DNA of 39,125 nucleotides from Gemelliphila asaccharolytica (GCF_001553005.1 NZ_KQ959912.1:14536-53660), one strand, 5' to 3'; positions 9,257 through 18,720 are shown, counted from the first letter of the stretch. Notes: generated by a model not told the origin, from the letters alone. Numbers and translations are program-made.

Positions 9257-10753
9257 CTATTTTTCTCCTTTACCTGTTATTTCTAAAAATCTTTCTTCTA
9301 AGGTTTTCTTAGCTTCTATTACAGTATCTATTTCTACATAATTAGAAACAAGGTAAGAAAGTACTTTTGATTTTTCATCTTTTGTTATGTTGGTAAATTC
9401 AAAGCCGTTATCTGTTAGTTTATATGCTACTTCCAAGTCCTCTATTAACACTTCTGCTCTTTTATCATCATATGTTTTAATTATTGTTTTATTTGTATCT
9501 TCTCCTAAAAGATTTTTAAGTTTATCATCATATTTAATTTTACCTTTTTCTAGAACTATAATTCTGTCTGAAATTTTCTCTATTTCTGATAATAAATGTG
9601 ATGAAATTAGGATTGATACTCCTTTTTTTGCTATGTCTTTTAGTTTATTTCTAAACTCAATAACTCCTTGAGGGTCTAAACCATTAACTGGTTCATCTAA
9701 AATTAAGATACTAGGATCACTTAAAAGTGCTTGTGCTAATCCTAATCTTTGTTTCATTCCTAATGAATATGTTTTTACTTTTTTGTTAATAGCTTTTTCT
9801 AGGCCTACTAATTTTACTATTTCTTTTATTTTTTCTTTTGTTATATTTTTTTTGTAAAGTCTTGCTACTTGTTTTAGGTTTGATTTCCCTGAAAGGTAGT
9901 TATAAAACTCTGGAGTTTCTATCATAGAACCTATATGATTTAACATATCTATATGACCTACGCCCAAAGGTTCTTCAAAACAATATATTTCACCTTTTGT
10001 TGCTTTAGTTAATGCTACTAGCATTTTCATTATAGTTGTTTTTCCGCTTCCGTTAGGCCCAAGCAGTCCTATAATTTCTCCAGGGTACATATTAAATGTT
10101 ATATCTTCTACTATAGTTTTTGAACCATATCGTTTTTTTAATCCCATTACTTCTAGGACAGGTATCACTTTTTCTTTTTCTTTATTTTTGACAGTTTTTT
10201 CTCTTGTTTTTTTTCTATCATACTCTTGCATAGCTCGATTTAATTCTTCTCTATCTAATATTTGAGTTTCTTCTAAATCAGCAGGTTGTTCGTAGTGTTC
10301 TCTAGCGTCATCTCCTTGTTTTTTAATTATATGTATTACTTTTTCTTTATGATTTTCTTTTTTGTTATTTTCAAGATATTCTTTTGCGTTTTTTTGTAAA
10401 AATGATTCTTCTTTTGAAATACTATCATCTTCTTTCATTTCTTCTTGAGTAGATTTTTTTGATAATTCTTCTTTTTTAAAATCTTCTACATTACTTTTAA
10501 CTTTGTCTAATAATTCTTGATATTCCTCTTTTATATTTAAACTATTTATTCTATCTTTTCTCGATAATTTTTCTTCTTGTATTACTTCTTTTATTAATTC
10601 TGTTTTATTTTCTGATAAAGTAGAATTGTTGTCTAATTTTTTACCATTAGTTTCTAATTCTCCTAGCAGATTTGTTTCTTTTTCTTCAATATTGTTTCCG
10701 TTTTTAAATTCTTTTTCAATTGAATTTTCATTAGAATTTATTTTTTCTGCCAT
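9257..10753 (-). CDS. ABC exporter ATPase with a ~195-residue charged N-terminal extension
   Basis: 498 residues, about twice the usual length of a BcrA/YxlF-type ATPase. The ABC domain starts near residue 197 (LEVMGLKKRYGSK), with Walker A LLGPNGSGKTT (about 229-239), signature SLGMKQRLGLAQ (about 328), Walker B LILDEPVNGLDP and switch ISSHLLSEIEK. Residues 1-195 are extremely rich in Glu, Lys and Asn with no hydrophobic core, so they are probably disordered or coiled-coil. Near their end is LEETQILDREELNRAMQEYDRKK, which could form a helix. The extension is in the same open frame, with an AAAGGA Shine-Dalgarno before ATG 10753, so it is likely genuine. Operon with the permease and the AraC regulator. 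Confidence 0.88.
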   Translation of the reverse strand: MAEKINSNENSIEKEFKNGNNIEEKETNLLGELETNGKKLDNNSTLSENKTELIKEVIQEEKLSRKDRINSLNIKEEYQELLDKVKSNVEDFKKEELSKKSTQEEMKEDDSISKEESFLQKNAKEYLENNKKENHKEKVIHIIKKQGDDAREHYEQPADLEETQILDREELNRAMQEYDRKKTREKTVKNKEKEKVIPVLEVMGLKKRYGSKTIVEDITFNMYPGEIIGLLGPNGSGKTTIMKMLVALTKATKGEIYCFEEPLGVGHIDMLNHIGSMIETPEFYNYLSGKSNLKQVARLYKKNITKEKIKEIVKLVGLEKAINKKVKTYSLGMKQRLGLAQALLSDPSILILDEPVNGLDPQGVIEFRNKLKDIAKKGVSILISSHLLSEIEKISDRIIVLEKGKIKYDDKLKNLLGEDTNKTIIKTYDDKRAEVLIEDLEVAYKLTDNGFEFTNITKDEKSKVLSYLVSNYVEIDTVIEAKKTLEERFLEITGKGEK

Positions 10754-10785
10754 TCTTTTATTCCTTTCTTAAAAATTCATATTTT

Positions 10786-10794
10786 ATTATAGCA
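10786..10794 (-). promoter_or_regulatory. Extended -10 promoter of the ABC/AraC operon
   Basis: Minus-strand TGCTATAAT (10794-10786) is a perfect extended -10 element. No good -35 lies 17 nt upstream. It sits about 30 nt before the ATPase start. Confidence 0.65.
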
Positions 10795-10897
10795 TACTAA
10801 AAAAAATATTACTATGAAAATATACTTTAAAAAATTTTATTTTTCTATTTTTTTTCTTTATTTTTAGTTCTTCTTTTAAATCTTCTTGTTTGGCAAA

Positions 10898-10934
10898 TAA
10901 AAAAACAACTAACTTTTTTTTAAAAGTTAATTGT
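10898..10934 (-). terminator. Terminator of the addA-dedA-DUF1904 operon
   Basis: ACAACTAACTTTT (10905-10917) pairs with AAAAGTTAATTGT (10922-10934). The single odd pair is G-U only in minus-strand RNA, where a U-run follows, so the orientation is minus. It lies about 100 nt past the DUF1904 stop. Confidence 0.75.
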
Positions 10935-11036
10935 CTTTTCCATATAAATCTTAAAATTAATTTATAAATTTATTTTTTTTTAAAATATTTTTTCATGATT
11001 TAATTATAAAATATACTATAATATCTTACTAATCTT

Positions 11037-11348
11037 TTAAAATATAAATTCTTTTTCTAGATCTAAATTTTTGAAACATACATAGATATTTTCATAACCT
11101 GATTTTTTTATTATTTCTTTTATTTTTTCTGCTACTTCTCTGCAAACATCAAGTGGTCTTTCTTTCCAAAAAATTTCTACGTATACTCGTTTTATCTCTT
11201 CTCCATCTAATATTGCTGTACTTTCTAGTAAGTCTAGTGTGAAAGAACTTTTAGGTCTTTTTATTATTTTTTCAACACTTTCTAGTAATTCCTTACTTGA
11301 ATTTTTTAAATCTTCTTTTGTTACCCCTTTTACTACTATTCTTGGCAT
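11037..11348 (-). CDS. DUF1904 family protein
   Basis: 103 residues beginning MPRIVVKGV, the signature opening of DUF1904 proteins, a small cytosolic family with a tautomerase-like fold but no assigned reaction. N-terminal proline after Met would be exposed as in tautomerases. Conserved features are KRPKSSFTLDLLES and VEIFWKERP. GGAG lies 10 nt before the ATG. It is the last gene after addA and dedA, 62 nt beyond dedA. Function unknown. Confidence 0.8.
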   Translation of the reverse strand: MPRIVVKGVTKEDLKNSSKELLESVEKIIKRPKSSFTLDLLESTAILDGEEIKRVYVEIFWKERPLDVCREVAEKIKEIIKKSGYENIYVCFKNLDLEKEFIF

Positions 11349-11410
11349 TTGTCATTCACTCCTTTTTTTATATTATATCATTTTTTGAAAGTGTTTTAAA
11401 TATTTTATTT

Positions 11411-12055
11411 TTATTTTTTTATTTTTGTTTTTATAATTGTTATAGTTATAGGAATTAAGCTAATAATTATTATTGCAATTACTACCAATGAAAAATTTTC
11501 TTTTACAACTTTTATATTTCCAAATAAATATCCTAAACTTATAAAAATTGTACACCAGCAAAATCCTCCTAAAAAATCTATAATTCTAAATTTTCTATAG
11601 TTCATTTTTCCCGCTCCTACAACAAATGGTACCAATGTTCTTATAATTGGAAAAAATCTTGCTAAAAATATGGATTTTCCTCCATGTTTTGCAACAAAGT
11701 TTTCTGCTTCTTCTAACTTTTTATCTGATACTATTTTTTTAAACCACTCTTTTTTTCTTAAATAGTTAGAAAATTTTCTTCCTATAAAATAATTACAATT
11801 ATCTCCTATTGTCGCTGCCATTATACATAATATTAATAAAAGATAAAAGTTATTTCCTGTTGCTGAAAAAAGTGCTCCACTCGCAAATAAAAGAGAATCT
11901 CCCGGTAAAAATGGCATGAATACTAATCCAGTTTCTATAAATATTATTAAAAATATTACTGCATATAGTGGCATAGTTCCGTGAGTATTCATCAATTCTC
12001 CTAAATGCTTATCTATGTGCAAAATGAAGTCTATTATGAGTTTTATACTATTCAT
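11411..12055 (-). CDS. DedA family membrane protein
   Basis: 214-residue polytopic protein of the DedA/SNARE-associated (VTT) family. Motifs: glutamate in IFIETGLVFMPFLPGDSLLF (about 39-58), and ARFFPIIRTLVPFVVGAGKM (about 133-152) with the conserved arginines; these are the re-entrant segments of lipid flippases. Recent work on the family links it to undecaprenyl-phosphate or phospholipid recycling; which applies here is unknown. It starts 21 nt after addA with GGAAGG upstream. Confidence 0.9.
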   Translation of the reverse strand: MNSIKLIIDFILHIDKHLGELMNTHGTMPLYAVIFLIIFIETGLVFMPFLPGDSLLFASGALFSATGNNFYLLLILCIMAATIGDNCNYFIGRKFSNYLRKKEWFKKIVSDKKLEEAENFVAKHGGKSIFLARFFPIIRTLVPFVVGAGKMNYRKFRIIDFLGGFCWCTIFISLGYLFGNIKVVKENFSLVVIAIIIISLIPITITIIKTKIKK

Positions 12056-12076
12056 TTTTTTCCTTCCATTTTTTAT

Positions 12077-15000
12077 TTAGTTAATTTTTATGAATTTTTC
12101 TAATACGTAAGAATAAACATAAGTGTCTATTTTTTTAGATTTATAGTATTTTTCTACAGCGTCTTTATAAATATTAAGCTGTTCTTTGTGTCTGTCTATT
12201 AATAACTTTGTCCCTGTTTTTTTATTTACTTTATCTGTCTTGTAATCTATTACTATAAAACTATCGTCCTTATTATGTACTAATAGGTCAATTACTCCTT
12301 GTAAAATAATTTTTTCTTCACCCTTTTCATCTTCAAATATTTCTTTAGCTTCTTTGAAAAGAGTAAAGGGTATTTCTGTTTCTACCCTTCTGCAATTTTT
12401 TATTAAAGAAAATACTTCACTGTTAATAAATCCTTTTATTAAAGAGTAATCTTTTTCATTATTTATTATTTCATATTCTTTTTCTGTTAAAATTCTATTC
12501 TCTATTATATTTGTTTTTATATTAGACGTTTGAAGCAAATTTTTTACATATTCTTTTTCATCTTCTACAAAGATACCTTTTTTTGCATCTAAAACAATTT
12601 TTTCAAATAGTTTATGAATGGTATTTCCTTTTAAAATAGCGTCAACTGTTTTATTTTTTTTGCTTATGGTATCAAATACTAAATATTCTTCTTTTTGCTT
12701 AGAGTCTTTATTTTGATTTGAACTTTCTTTTTGTTTTCTTATAGCAGAATAAGATGTTTTTGAGGGGATAAATTTTTTTTCTTTATAATAATATTGTTCT
12801 AAATTTTTCACCTCTTCTTGCGTAGGTTCTTTATTTTCTAAAAATGCAAAATCTATTTCTTTATTTTCTTCTTTTTCTTCCACTTCTTCTACTTCTAATA
12901 GTTTAAAATTGACATTTTCTTCTGTTTTATCCGTTATTTCTTCATTGTCATAATTATTTAAAACTATATTTATCATATCGCTATAATTTTTTGCTTCTTT
13001 GTATTTTGTTAAAATTTGTTCTTTATTTAACTTTTCATCTTCCCCTTTTCCTAAATTAATTTTTTCACTTGAAACCAAATATATCCCCTTAACAGCTCTT
13101 GTTAGAGCTACATAAAGATTTCTAATTTCTTCTTGATAGTTTTTTTTATTAATTAATTTTGAATTTATAGAGTAATTTTTATTTAATGTGCCTTTTTCCC
13201 ATATAGATTCATTGATGCTAACTCCTAGTTCATTAGAAAAAATTATTTCTCCTGATGAGTCTTTTTCATTTACATCTTTTTCTAAATCGGATATAAAAAC
13301 ATAATTATACTCTAATCCTTTGGATATGTGAATAGTAGATATTGTAACACTATTTTTTACTTCTTTTCTTTTAGAATCATATCTCTTAAAAGCTCTTATA
13401 TTATCTAATATTCTGATACTATAGCTTATATTCATATTAGTTTCACTTGTATCTTTTAAAATATCCATTATATTTTCAAAATAATCTACTTCTTCGTCAT
13501 CTAAATCTTTAGTTCTTAAATATTCTATAAAATTCGTATCTTTTGCAAAAATTTCAATAGTTTCATATGGCGAAAAGTTAAAACTTGTGTTTAACCATTT
13601 ATTCAAGTAATAAAGAGTGTATTTTGCTTTTTCTTCCCCAGAATTATTTATTTTTTCAAAAAGATTTTTTCCTTGAACCATAGATAATTTTAATAAATCT
13701 TCATTTGAAAATCTGAAAATTTTAGAATGTAAAATTGCTGCTAAACTATAGTCTAAGGATGTATTATCTAAAAATCTTAAGAGATTGAGAACTATATTGA
13801 AACTAAAAGAATTTACTAGCCCTTGTTTTTCTTTTGTATATATAGGAATAGAGTATTTTTTAAATATTTCTTTATAAAGTGCAATATTATTTGCTGAACG
13901 AAGTAAAATTGCAAAGTCATTATAATTTGAACCCGTCTCTACTTTTTCTATTATTTCCTTGGCTATTTTATGAATTAAAGATTTTTTCTCTCCTATATAT
14001 ATGTATGTAGGAATTACTTTTTCTTGTTTCTCTTTTACAGAAGGATAATATAGGGCATTTTCACTATCATAAGATATTCCTGCATTTTTTTTATACATTA
14101 ACCTATTAAAGATGAAATTAGAACTTTTAAGGACATTTTCATAACTTCTGAAATTTTCTTTTAATATTATTACTAATCCTTCTACTTTCTCATTTATATT
14201 ATAATTTTTATCTAAATCATAATTTTCTAACATAGAAGAAAGTTTTTTATATGAATTATATTTTTCTTCAAATAAGTTAGGATTTGACCCTCTAAACCCA
14301 TAAATAGATTGTTTTACGTCCCCTACTCTAAAAAAATAAGTATTTTCCCCTCTTACTAAATTTAAAATATATTCTTGCAAGTTGTTATTATCTTGATATT
14401 CATCTACATAAATTTCTAAAAATTTATTTTTATAATAAATACTTGCCTCTGTATTGATAGATTTTTCTCCTTCTTTTTTTTCTAAGGCTTTTATAGCCAA
14501 ATGATTTAAATCTGAAAAATCTAAAAATTTTAAATTTCTTTTTTTATTTATGAAATAATTATCTAATTCTAGCATTATTTTTATTAAAAATTTATTTAAT
14601 AAAGAAACTTTTGCTTTAACTTCTACAAAAGATTTTAAAATTAGATATTTTTCATATATTTCTTTTAATTTATCTTCTTTTATATCTAATAGTAAACTGT
14701 TTAAAAATTCTTTTAATACTATTTTATTGTCTAAACTGTCATCTGTTTTTATATTTTCTTCATTTTCCCTTATAAAATCAGCAATATCTGGTAAAAGTTT
14801 GTCTTTTTTTATTTTTTCTTTTGTGGTATCTATTTTTAGTAATTCTTTTCCTGCTTTTTGTATCTCTTTAATATTTTCAGCTACATTATTTTTATCAATA
14901 TATTTTATTTTAGAATAAATTTTTATAAAAGTATCACTATAAAATAAATTTCCTGTCAAATCATTTTTTATATACTCTCTATAATTAGGAGTAGTTAAAA

Positions 15001-15601
15001 GTTTTTGATAAATATTTATTATAAAATTTACAATTGTCTTTTTGTCTTTATAAATTTCAAAAAGAACGTCCAACCCTTCTTTATCTGTATCTATTAATTT
15101 TTCAATTACTTGTTCTGCTGATTCTTTAAGAAGCATACTGTTATCTGTTAAAAGTTTAAAACTTGGCGATAAGTACCTTTTTTTTCCATAAATTTCTTCT
15201 TCTACTAAATAATAAAATTTTTGCAAAATTTCTAAACAAAAGCTGTCAATTGTAGATATATTTGAATCACTCATTAATAGTCTTTGTCTTTTTAAAAACA
15301 TATAATCTTCATATGAATTTTTTTCTGTAAGTCTTTGTTCTATTTTATTTTCTATTCTTACTTGCATATTTTTAGCTGCTGCTGTGGTAAATGTCAATAC
15401 TAAAAGTCTGTCTATATCCCACTTTTCACATGCAACTTTTCTAGCTATTCTTTCTGATAAAACTTCTGTTTTTCCACTTCCTGCAGCTGCTGAAACTAAA
15501 ATATCACATCCTTTAGTTGCTATAGCTTGCCACTGCTGTTTTGAAGGTGAAAACTTTTTATTTTTTGCGTGTTCATCTATTTTTTCTATATATATATTCA
15601 T
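12077..15601 (-). CDS. addA: ATP-dependent helicase/nuclease subunit A (AddA/RexA)
   Basis: Helicase and one nuclease of the AddAB double-strand-break repair enzyme, which resects ends for RecA loading. UvrD-type motifs: Walker A AAAGSGKTEV (about 39-48), DEYQDNN, GDVKQSIYGFRGSNP, STIHISKGLEYNYVFI, NLYVALTRAVKGIY. The C-terminus has the RecB-type nuclease residues GVIDLLV and VIDYKTDK. Two ATGs are adjacent (15604 and 15601); AGGAG is 3 nt from the first and 6 nt from the second, so I take 15601 (1174 aa, slightly shorter than the Bacillus protein). addB normally lies directly upstream, but here the divergent comFA is found instead and no addB is present in the window. Confidence 0.95.
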   Translation of the reverse strand: MNIYIEKIDEHAKNKKFSPSKQQWQAIATKGCDILVSAAAGSGKTEVLSERIARKVACEKWDIDRLLVLTFTTAAAKNMQVRIENKIEQRLTEKNSYEDYMFLKRQRLLMSDSNISTIDSFCLEILQKFYYLVEEEIYGKKRYLSPSFKLLTDNSMLLKESAEQVIEKLIDTDKEGLDVLFEIYKDKKTIVNFIINIYQKLLTTPNYREYIKNDLTGNLFYSDTFIKIYSKIKYIDKNNVAENIKEIQKAGKELLKIDTTKEKIKKDKLLPDIADFIRENEENIKTDDSLDNKIVLKEFLNSLLLDIKEDKLKEIYEKYLILKSFVEVKAKVSLLNKFLIKIMLELDNYFINKKRNLKFLDFSDLNHLAIKALEKKEGEKSINTEASIYYKNKFLEIYVDEYQDNNNLQEYILNLVRGENTYFFRVGDVKQSIYGFRGSNPNLFEEKYNSYKKLSSMLENYDLDKNYNINEKVEGLVIILKENFRSYENVLKSSNFIFNRLMYKKNAGISYDSENALYYPSVKEKQEKVIPTYIYIGEKKSLIHKIAKEIIEKVETGSNYNDFAILLRSANNIALYKEIFKKYSIPIYTKEKQGLVNSFSFNIVLNLLRFLDNTSLDYSLAAILHSKIFRFSNEDLLKLSMVQGKNLFEKINNSGEEKAKYTLYYLNKWLNTSFNFSPYETIEIFAKDTNFIEYLRTKDLDDEEVDYFENIMDILKDTSETNMNISYSIRILDNIRAFKRYDSKRKEVKNSVTISTIHISKGLEYNYVFISDLEKDVNEKDSSGEIIFSNELGVSINESIWEKGTLNKNYSINSKLINKKNYQEEIRNLYVALTRAVKGIYLVSSEKINLGKGEDEKLNKEQILTKYKEAKNYSDMINIVLNNYDNEEITDKTEENVNFKLLEVEEVEEKEENKEIDFAFLENKEPTQEEVKNLEQYYYKEKKFIPSKTSYSAIRKQKESSNQNKDSKQKEEYLVFDTISKKNKTVDAILKGNTIHKLFEKIVLDAKKGIFVEDEKEYVKNLLQTSNIKTNIIENRILTEKEYEIINNEKDYSLIKGFINSEVFSLIKNCRRVETEIPFTLFKEAKEIFEDEKGEEKIILQGVIDLLVHNKDDSFIVIDYKTDKVNKKTGTKLLIDRHKEQLNIYKDAVEKYYKSKKIDTYVYSYVLEKFIKIN

Positions 15602-15622
15602 CATTTTCTCCTATTTACTTAA

Positions 15623-15652
15623 ATTATAATATAAAAATAATAATACTAGCAA
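15623..15652 (-). promoter_or_regulatory. Probable addA promoter
   Basis: Minus-strand TTGCTA (15652-15647), 18-nt spacer, TATAAT (15628-15623), about 20 nt before the addA start. Confidence 0.5.
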
Positions 15653-15667
15653 ACTTTATTTTTTTTA

Positions 15668-15696
15668 TTTACTTAAATAAACCTATTTTATATAAT
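15668..15696 (+). promoter_or_regulatory. Probable comFA promoter
   Basis: TTTACT (15668-15673), 17-nt spacer, TATAAT (15691-15696). I see no ComX cin-box (TACGAATA) here, so a housekeeping-type promoter is the better reading. Confidence 0.5.
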
Positions 15697-15725
15697 AAAT
15701 ATACAGTTAAAGATAGGTGAACAAT

Positions 15726-17180
15726 ATGTATTTTAAAAAAACTGATGACTTTATTTTAGCTTTTTACAAAATTTATTTTAGCTCTTATAAGGGGAAAATA
15801 ATAGATAAAATTAGTGATATTTACAAAGAATATCTTGAAAGTAATATTAAAAATGATGAAGTAGATAACTTATTTTTCGAACTTAAAAATAATGATTTTA
15901 AAATTGATATTGATATTGAATTTTTAAAAAAATATAATGGAAGAGTTTTTTCAATTGAGCAATTAGTAAGTAAAAATATAAAAATTCATCATTTAATTAA
16001 ATCTCCATATGTAAGAAAATTTTTGCCAATAGAAAATAATTATTGCAAAAACTGTGGCGAGAAAAAAAATTTTTTTGAATACAAAAATAATTTAGGGAAA
16101 ATCAAATACTGCAAAAACTGCTTAGATTTTTCCATGAATACAAATATATATTATAAATTTCACATACAATACAACTATTACAAGGATTATTCTTTTTTAA
16201 CTCTTCCAAAAGTTATTTTATCTGATGAACAAAAAAAAGCATCTGATTTATTATTAAAGAATTTGAAAAATAAAAAAACACTAATTTGGGCTGTTTGTGG
16301 TGCAGGTAAAACAGAAATAATATACGAAACTTTATATAATAGTCTAAAAAATAATAAAAGAGTTTGTCTTGCTATCCCCAGAAAAGATATAGTAAAAGAA
16401 CTAGAAAAAAGAATACAAAAAGACTTCAACACAAAAATCAACTGTTTATGTGGAGATTATAAAATTTTAAATTATTCTTCATTATATATAATGACAACTC
16501 ATCAACTAATAAATTACTTAAACTTTTTTGATGTAATAATAGTTGATGAAGTTGACGCATTTCCTTATAATGGAAATCTTTGTTTAGAATACTCTGTGAA
16601 AAAATCAGGAAAAAAAGAAGCCTCCTTTATTTTTTTATCAGCAACTCCCTCAAAAAAAATAAAAAAAAATGTGGATAATATTTATAAAATACCTATTCGT
16701 TATCATAAAAAACTTCTACCAGTACCAAAATTAATAACAAAAGAAAATTCACTAAAAGACTTCATAAAAAAAATTGAAAAATCCCAAAGAAGAGGATTAA
16801 TTTTTGTTCCTAGCATAGAAAAAGGGGAAAATTTAAGCGAACTTTTAAATATTCCTTTTATTAGTAGTAAGGAGAAAGAAAGAAATAACATAATAGAGCA
16901 ATTTTACAAAAAAAAAATTAGACTTTTAATAACAACCTCTATCTTAGAAAGAGGAGTAACATTCGATTTTCTTGATGTTTTTGTATTTGAAGCAAATCAC
17001 AAAAATTTCACGAAAGAATGCTTAATTCAAATTTCAGGAAGAGTAGGAAGAAAAGAATACGACAGCAATGGAGAAATCCTTTTTTATAGCAAAAAGAAAA
17101 CAAAAAATATCACAAAAGCTATAAATGAAATAAAATATATGAATGAACTTGCAAAATATAGGGGATTAAATAAAAAATGA
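15726..17180 (+). CDS. comFA: Competence helicase ComFA
   Basis: Membrane-associated DEAD-family ATPase that helps pull transforming single-stranded DNA into the cell. A four-cysteine zinc site comes first (YCKNCGEKK then YCKNCLDF, about 99-135), then Walker A AVCGAGKTE (about 193), DEVDAF, FLSATPS, and motifs V/VI TSILERGVTF and QISGRVGR. Start: GTG 15717 lies inside the Shine-Dalgarno AGGTGA, so ATG 15726, 5 nt downstream, is preferred (484 aa). It overlaps comFC by 4 nt. Confidence 0.93.
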   Translation: MYFKKTDDFILAFYKIYFSSYKGKIIDKISDIYKEYLESNIKNDEVDNLFFELKNNDFKIDIDIEFLKKYNGRVFSIEQLVSKNIKIHHLIKSPYVRKFLPIENNYCKNCGEKKNFFEYKNNLGKIKYCKNCLDFSMNTNIYYKFHIQYNYYKDYSFLTLPKVILSDEQKKASDLLLKNLKNKKTLIWAVCGAGKTEIIYETLYNSLKNNKRVCLAIPRKDIVKELEKRIQKDFNTKINCLCGDYKILNYSSLYIMTTHQLINYLNFFDVIIVDEVDAFPYNGNLCLEYSVKKSGKKEASFIFLSATPSKKIKKNVDNIYKIPIRYHKKLLPVPKLITKENSLKDFIKKIEKSQRRGLIFVPSIEKGENLSELLNIPFISSKEKERNNIIEQFYKKKIRLLITTSILERGVTFDFLDVFVFEANHKNFTKECLIQISGRVGRKEYDSNGEILFYSKKKTKNITKAINEIKYMNELAKYRGLNKK

Positions 17181-17779
17181 AATGTCTTTTTTGTCAGCAA
17201 AATTTAAAAGAAAAAATGAATTTTTTATATTTATTCAAAAATAACAACACATTCCTATGTGAAAAATGTCAATATAATTTAAAATTAAAAAAAACAAAAA
17301 TAGGTAATTTTACCCATTTTTATTTTAGTGACTATAAAGAGAGCAAAGAAATTATCTGCAAAATAAAATATACACTAGATGTAGAAAAAGCAAAAATTTT
17401 TCAAAGTTTATTAAATAATTTTTTTAAAAAAAATAATTTTGACATAATAACAGTTTGCCCTACTAACAAAACTCGGCTTGCTATAAGAGGATTTAATCAT
17501 GTAGAAATCATTTTAGACATTTGCAAAATATATTATCAAAATATTTTTTACCAAAAATATAGAGAAAAAAGAGCAACAATGACAAAAAGGAGAACTTATG
17601 ACGATTTTTTTATATTTGAAAAATACAAAGAATTAATAGCAAAGTCCCATTCTATTCTCATAATAGATGACATCCTTACAAGCGGCAAAACACTACTTTC
17701 CTTAGCAAGAGAAGTGAAAAAAATAAATAATAACATAGAAATATCCTTCTTAACACTTGCAAAAACAGCTCCAAAATAA
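17177..17779 (+). CDS. comFC: Competence phosphoribosyltransferase-like protein ComFC
   Basis: 200-residue partner of ComFA needed for DNA uptake. N-terminal zinc site with two CxxC pairs (CLFC, CEKC, about 3-32) and C-terminal PRTase loop ILIIDDILTSGKTL (about 157-170). The start ATGA overlaps the ComFA stop, indicating coupling. hpf follows, the usual order in Firmicutes. Confidence 0.93.
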   Translation: MKCLFCQQNLKEKMNFLYLFKNNNTFLCEKCQYNLKLKKTKIGNFTHFYFSDYKESKEIICKIKYTLDVEKAKIFQSLLNNFFKKNNFDIITVCPTNKTRLAIRGFNHVEIILDICKIYYQNIFYQKYREKRATMTKRRTYDDFFIFEKYKELIAKSHSILIIDDILTSGKTLLSLAREVKKINNNIEISFLTLAKTAPK

Positions 17780-17842
17780 AGTTAAAAAATTACTAGAAAA
17801 AGACAATTATAAAAAATAAAAAAACGTTTCAATATACTTTTA

Positions 17843-17871
17843 TTGCTATTAATTTTTTAAAATGATATAAT
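17843..17871 (+). promoter_or_regulatory. hpf promoter
   Basis: TTGCTA (17843-17848), 17-nt spacer, TATAAT (17866-17871), giving hpf its own transcript downstream of comFC. Confidence 0.7.
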
Positions 17872-17922
17872 AAATATATAAACAAAGACATTAAAAAATG
17901 TTCTTGAAAGGAGTGATAAGCT

Positions 17923-18471
17923 ATGCTTAAATATCACGTACGAGGAGAAAATATCGAAATTACAAAAGCTATTAGAGAATATATAGAATCTAAAATTTCT
18001 AAATTAGAAAAATACTTCTCTAATAAACTAGAAGCAAATGTATATGCAAATGCCAAAGTTTATAAAAATGGTACTCAAAAAATAGAAATTACAGTACCTA
18101 TGAAAGGTGTTACTCTTAGAGCAGAGGAAACTAATTCTGACCTTTATTCTGCAGTTGATTTAGTAATTGATAAATTAGAACGTCAAATGAGAAAATACAA
18201 AACTAAAATCAACCGTAAAAGTCGTGAAAAAGGCATCTTAGCCGAAGCTTTACTTACAAATGAATTAGACGGAAAAGAAGACCTACCATTAGAATTTGTA
18301 AAAGTTAAAAAAGTAAAAGCGTCTACAATGAACAAAGAAGAAGCTATTTTACAAATGGAATTAATCGGTCACGATTTCTTCGTATATACAGACGAAGAAA
18401 ACAATAATGTTTCTATTGCATATAAACGTAAAGATGGAAAATACGGAGTTATAGAAGTAGAAAACAAATAA
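17923..18471 (+). CDS. hpf: Ribosome hibernation promoting factor, long form
   Basis: 182-residue long HPF that pairs two 70S ribosomes into inactive 100S dimers in stationary phase or stress. The N-terminal S30AE/YfiA domain (MLKYHVRGENIEITKAIREY to about 100) binds the small subunit; the C-terminal domain (VKVKKVKASTMNKEEAILQ to the end) makes the dimer contact. AAAGGAG lies 9 nt before ATG. It is followed by a terminator; secA, often next in Bacilli, is not here. Confidence 0.95.
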   Translation: MLKYHVRGENIEITKAIREYIESKISKLEKYFSNKLEANVYANAKVYKNGTQKIEITVPMKGVTLRAEETNSDLYSAVDLVIDKLERQMRKYKTKINRKSREKGILAEALLTNELDGKEDLPLEFVKVKKVKASTMNKEEAILQMELIGHDFFVYTDEENNNVSIAYKRKDGKYGVIEVENK

Positions 18472-18509
18472 TTTAAAAAAACTATTTTGAATTTTAATTA
18501 AATAATATT

Positions 18510-18547
18510 AAAGGTACTAATGAATACTATTAGTATCTTTTTTTTAT
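18510..18547 (+). terminator. hpf terminator
   Basis: AAGGTACTAAT (18511-18521) pairs with ATTAGTATCTT (18529-18539) with one G-U pair, followed by a long T-run. Confidence 0.85.
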
Positions 18548-18626
18548 TAAATATATAATAATATTTTCATCAAATTTTGAGATTATAACCAATTAAAAAA
18601 TCTTTTTAAAAAAACAATTAAAACCC

Positions 18627-18655
18627 TTGCAAATATGATAAAAAAGGCATATACT
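18627..18655 (+). promoter_or_regulatory. Promoter of the DJ-1/pentapeptide/DUF4097 operon
   Basis: TTGCAA (18627-18632), 17-nt spacer, TATACT (18650-18655), about 65 nt before the first start codon. Confidence 0.7.
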
Positions 18656-18720
18656 CATAGTTGAAAAACACCAATAAATTCTAAAAAATACCCTATTTAA
18701 ATCAGAGAAAGGAGAGTAAA

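Noticed and set aside
15605..15725. Competence sigma-factor (ComX) box for comFA.
   Set aside because: No TACGAATA-like sequence; a normal -35/-10 fits better.
18560..18620. Inverted A/T stretches before the DJ-1 gene as an operator.
   Set aside because: They are weak and of the sort expected from composition; no palindrome longer than about 6 bp overlaps the promoter.
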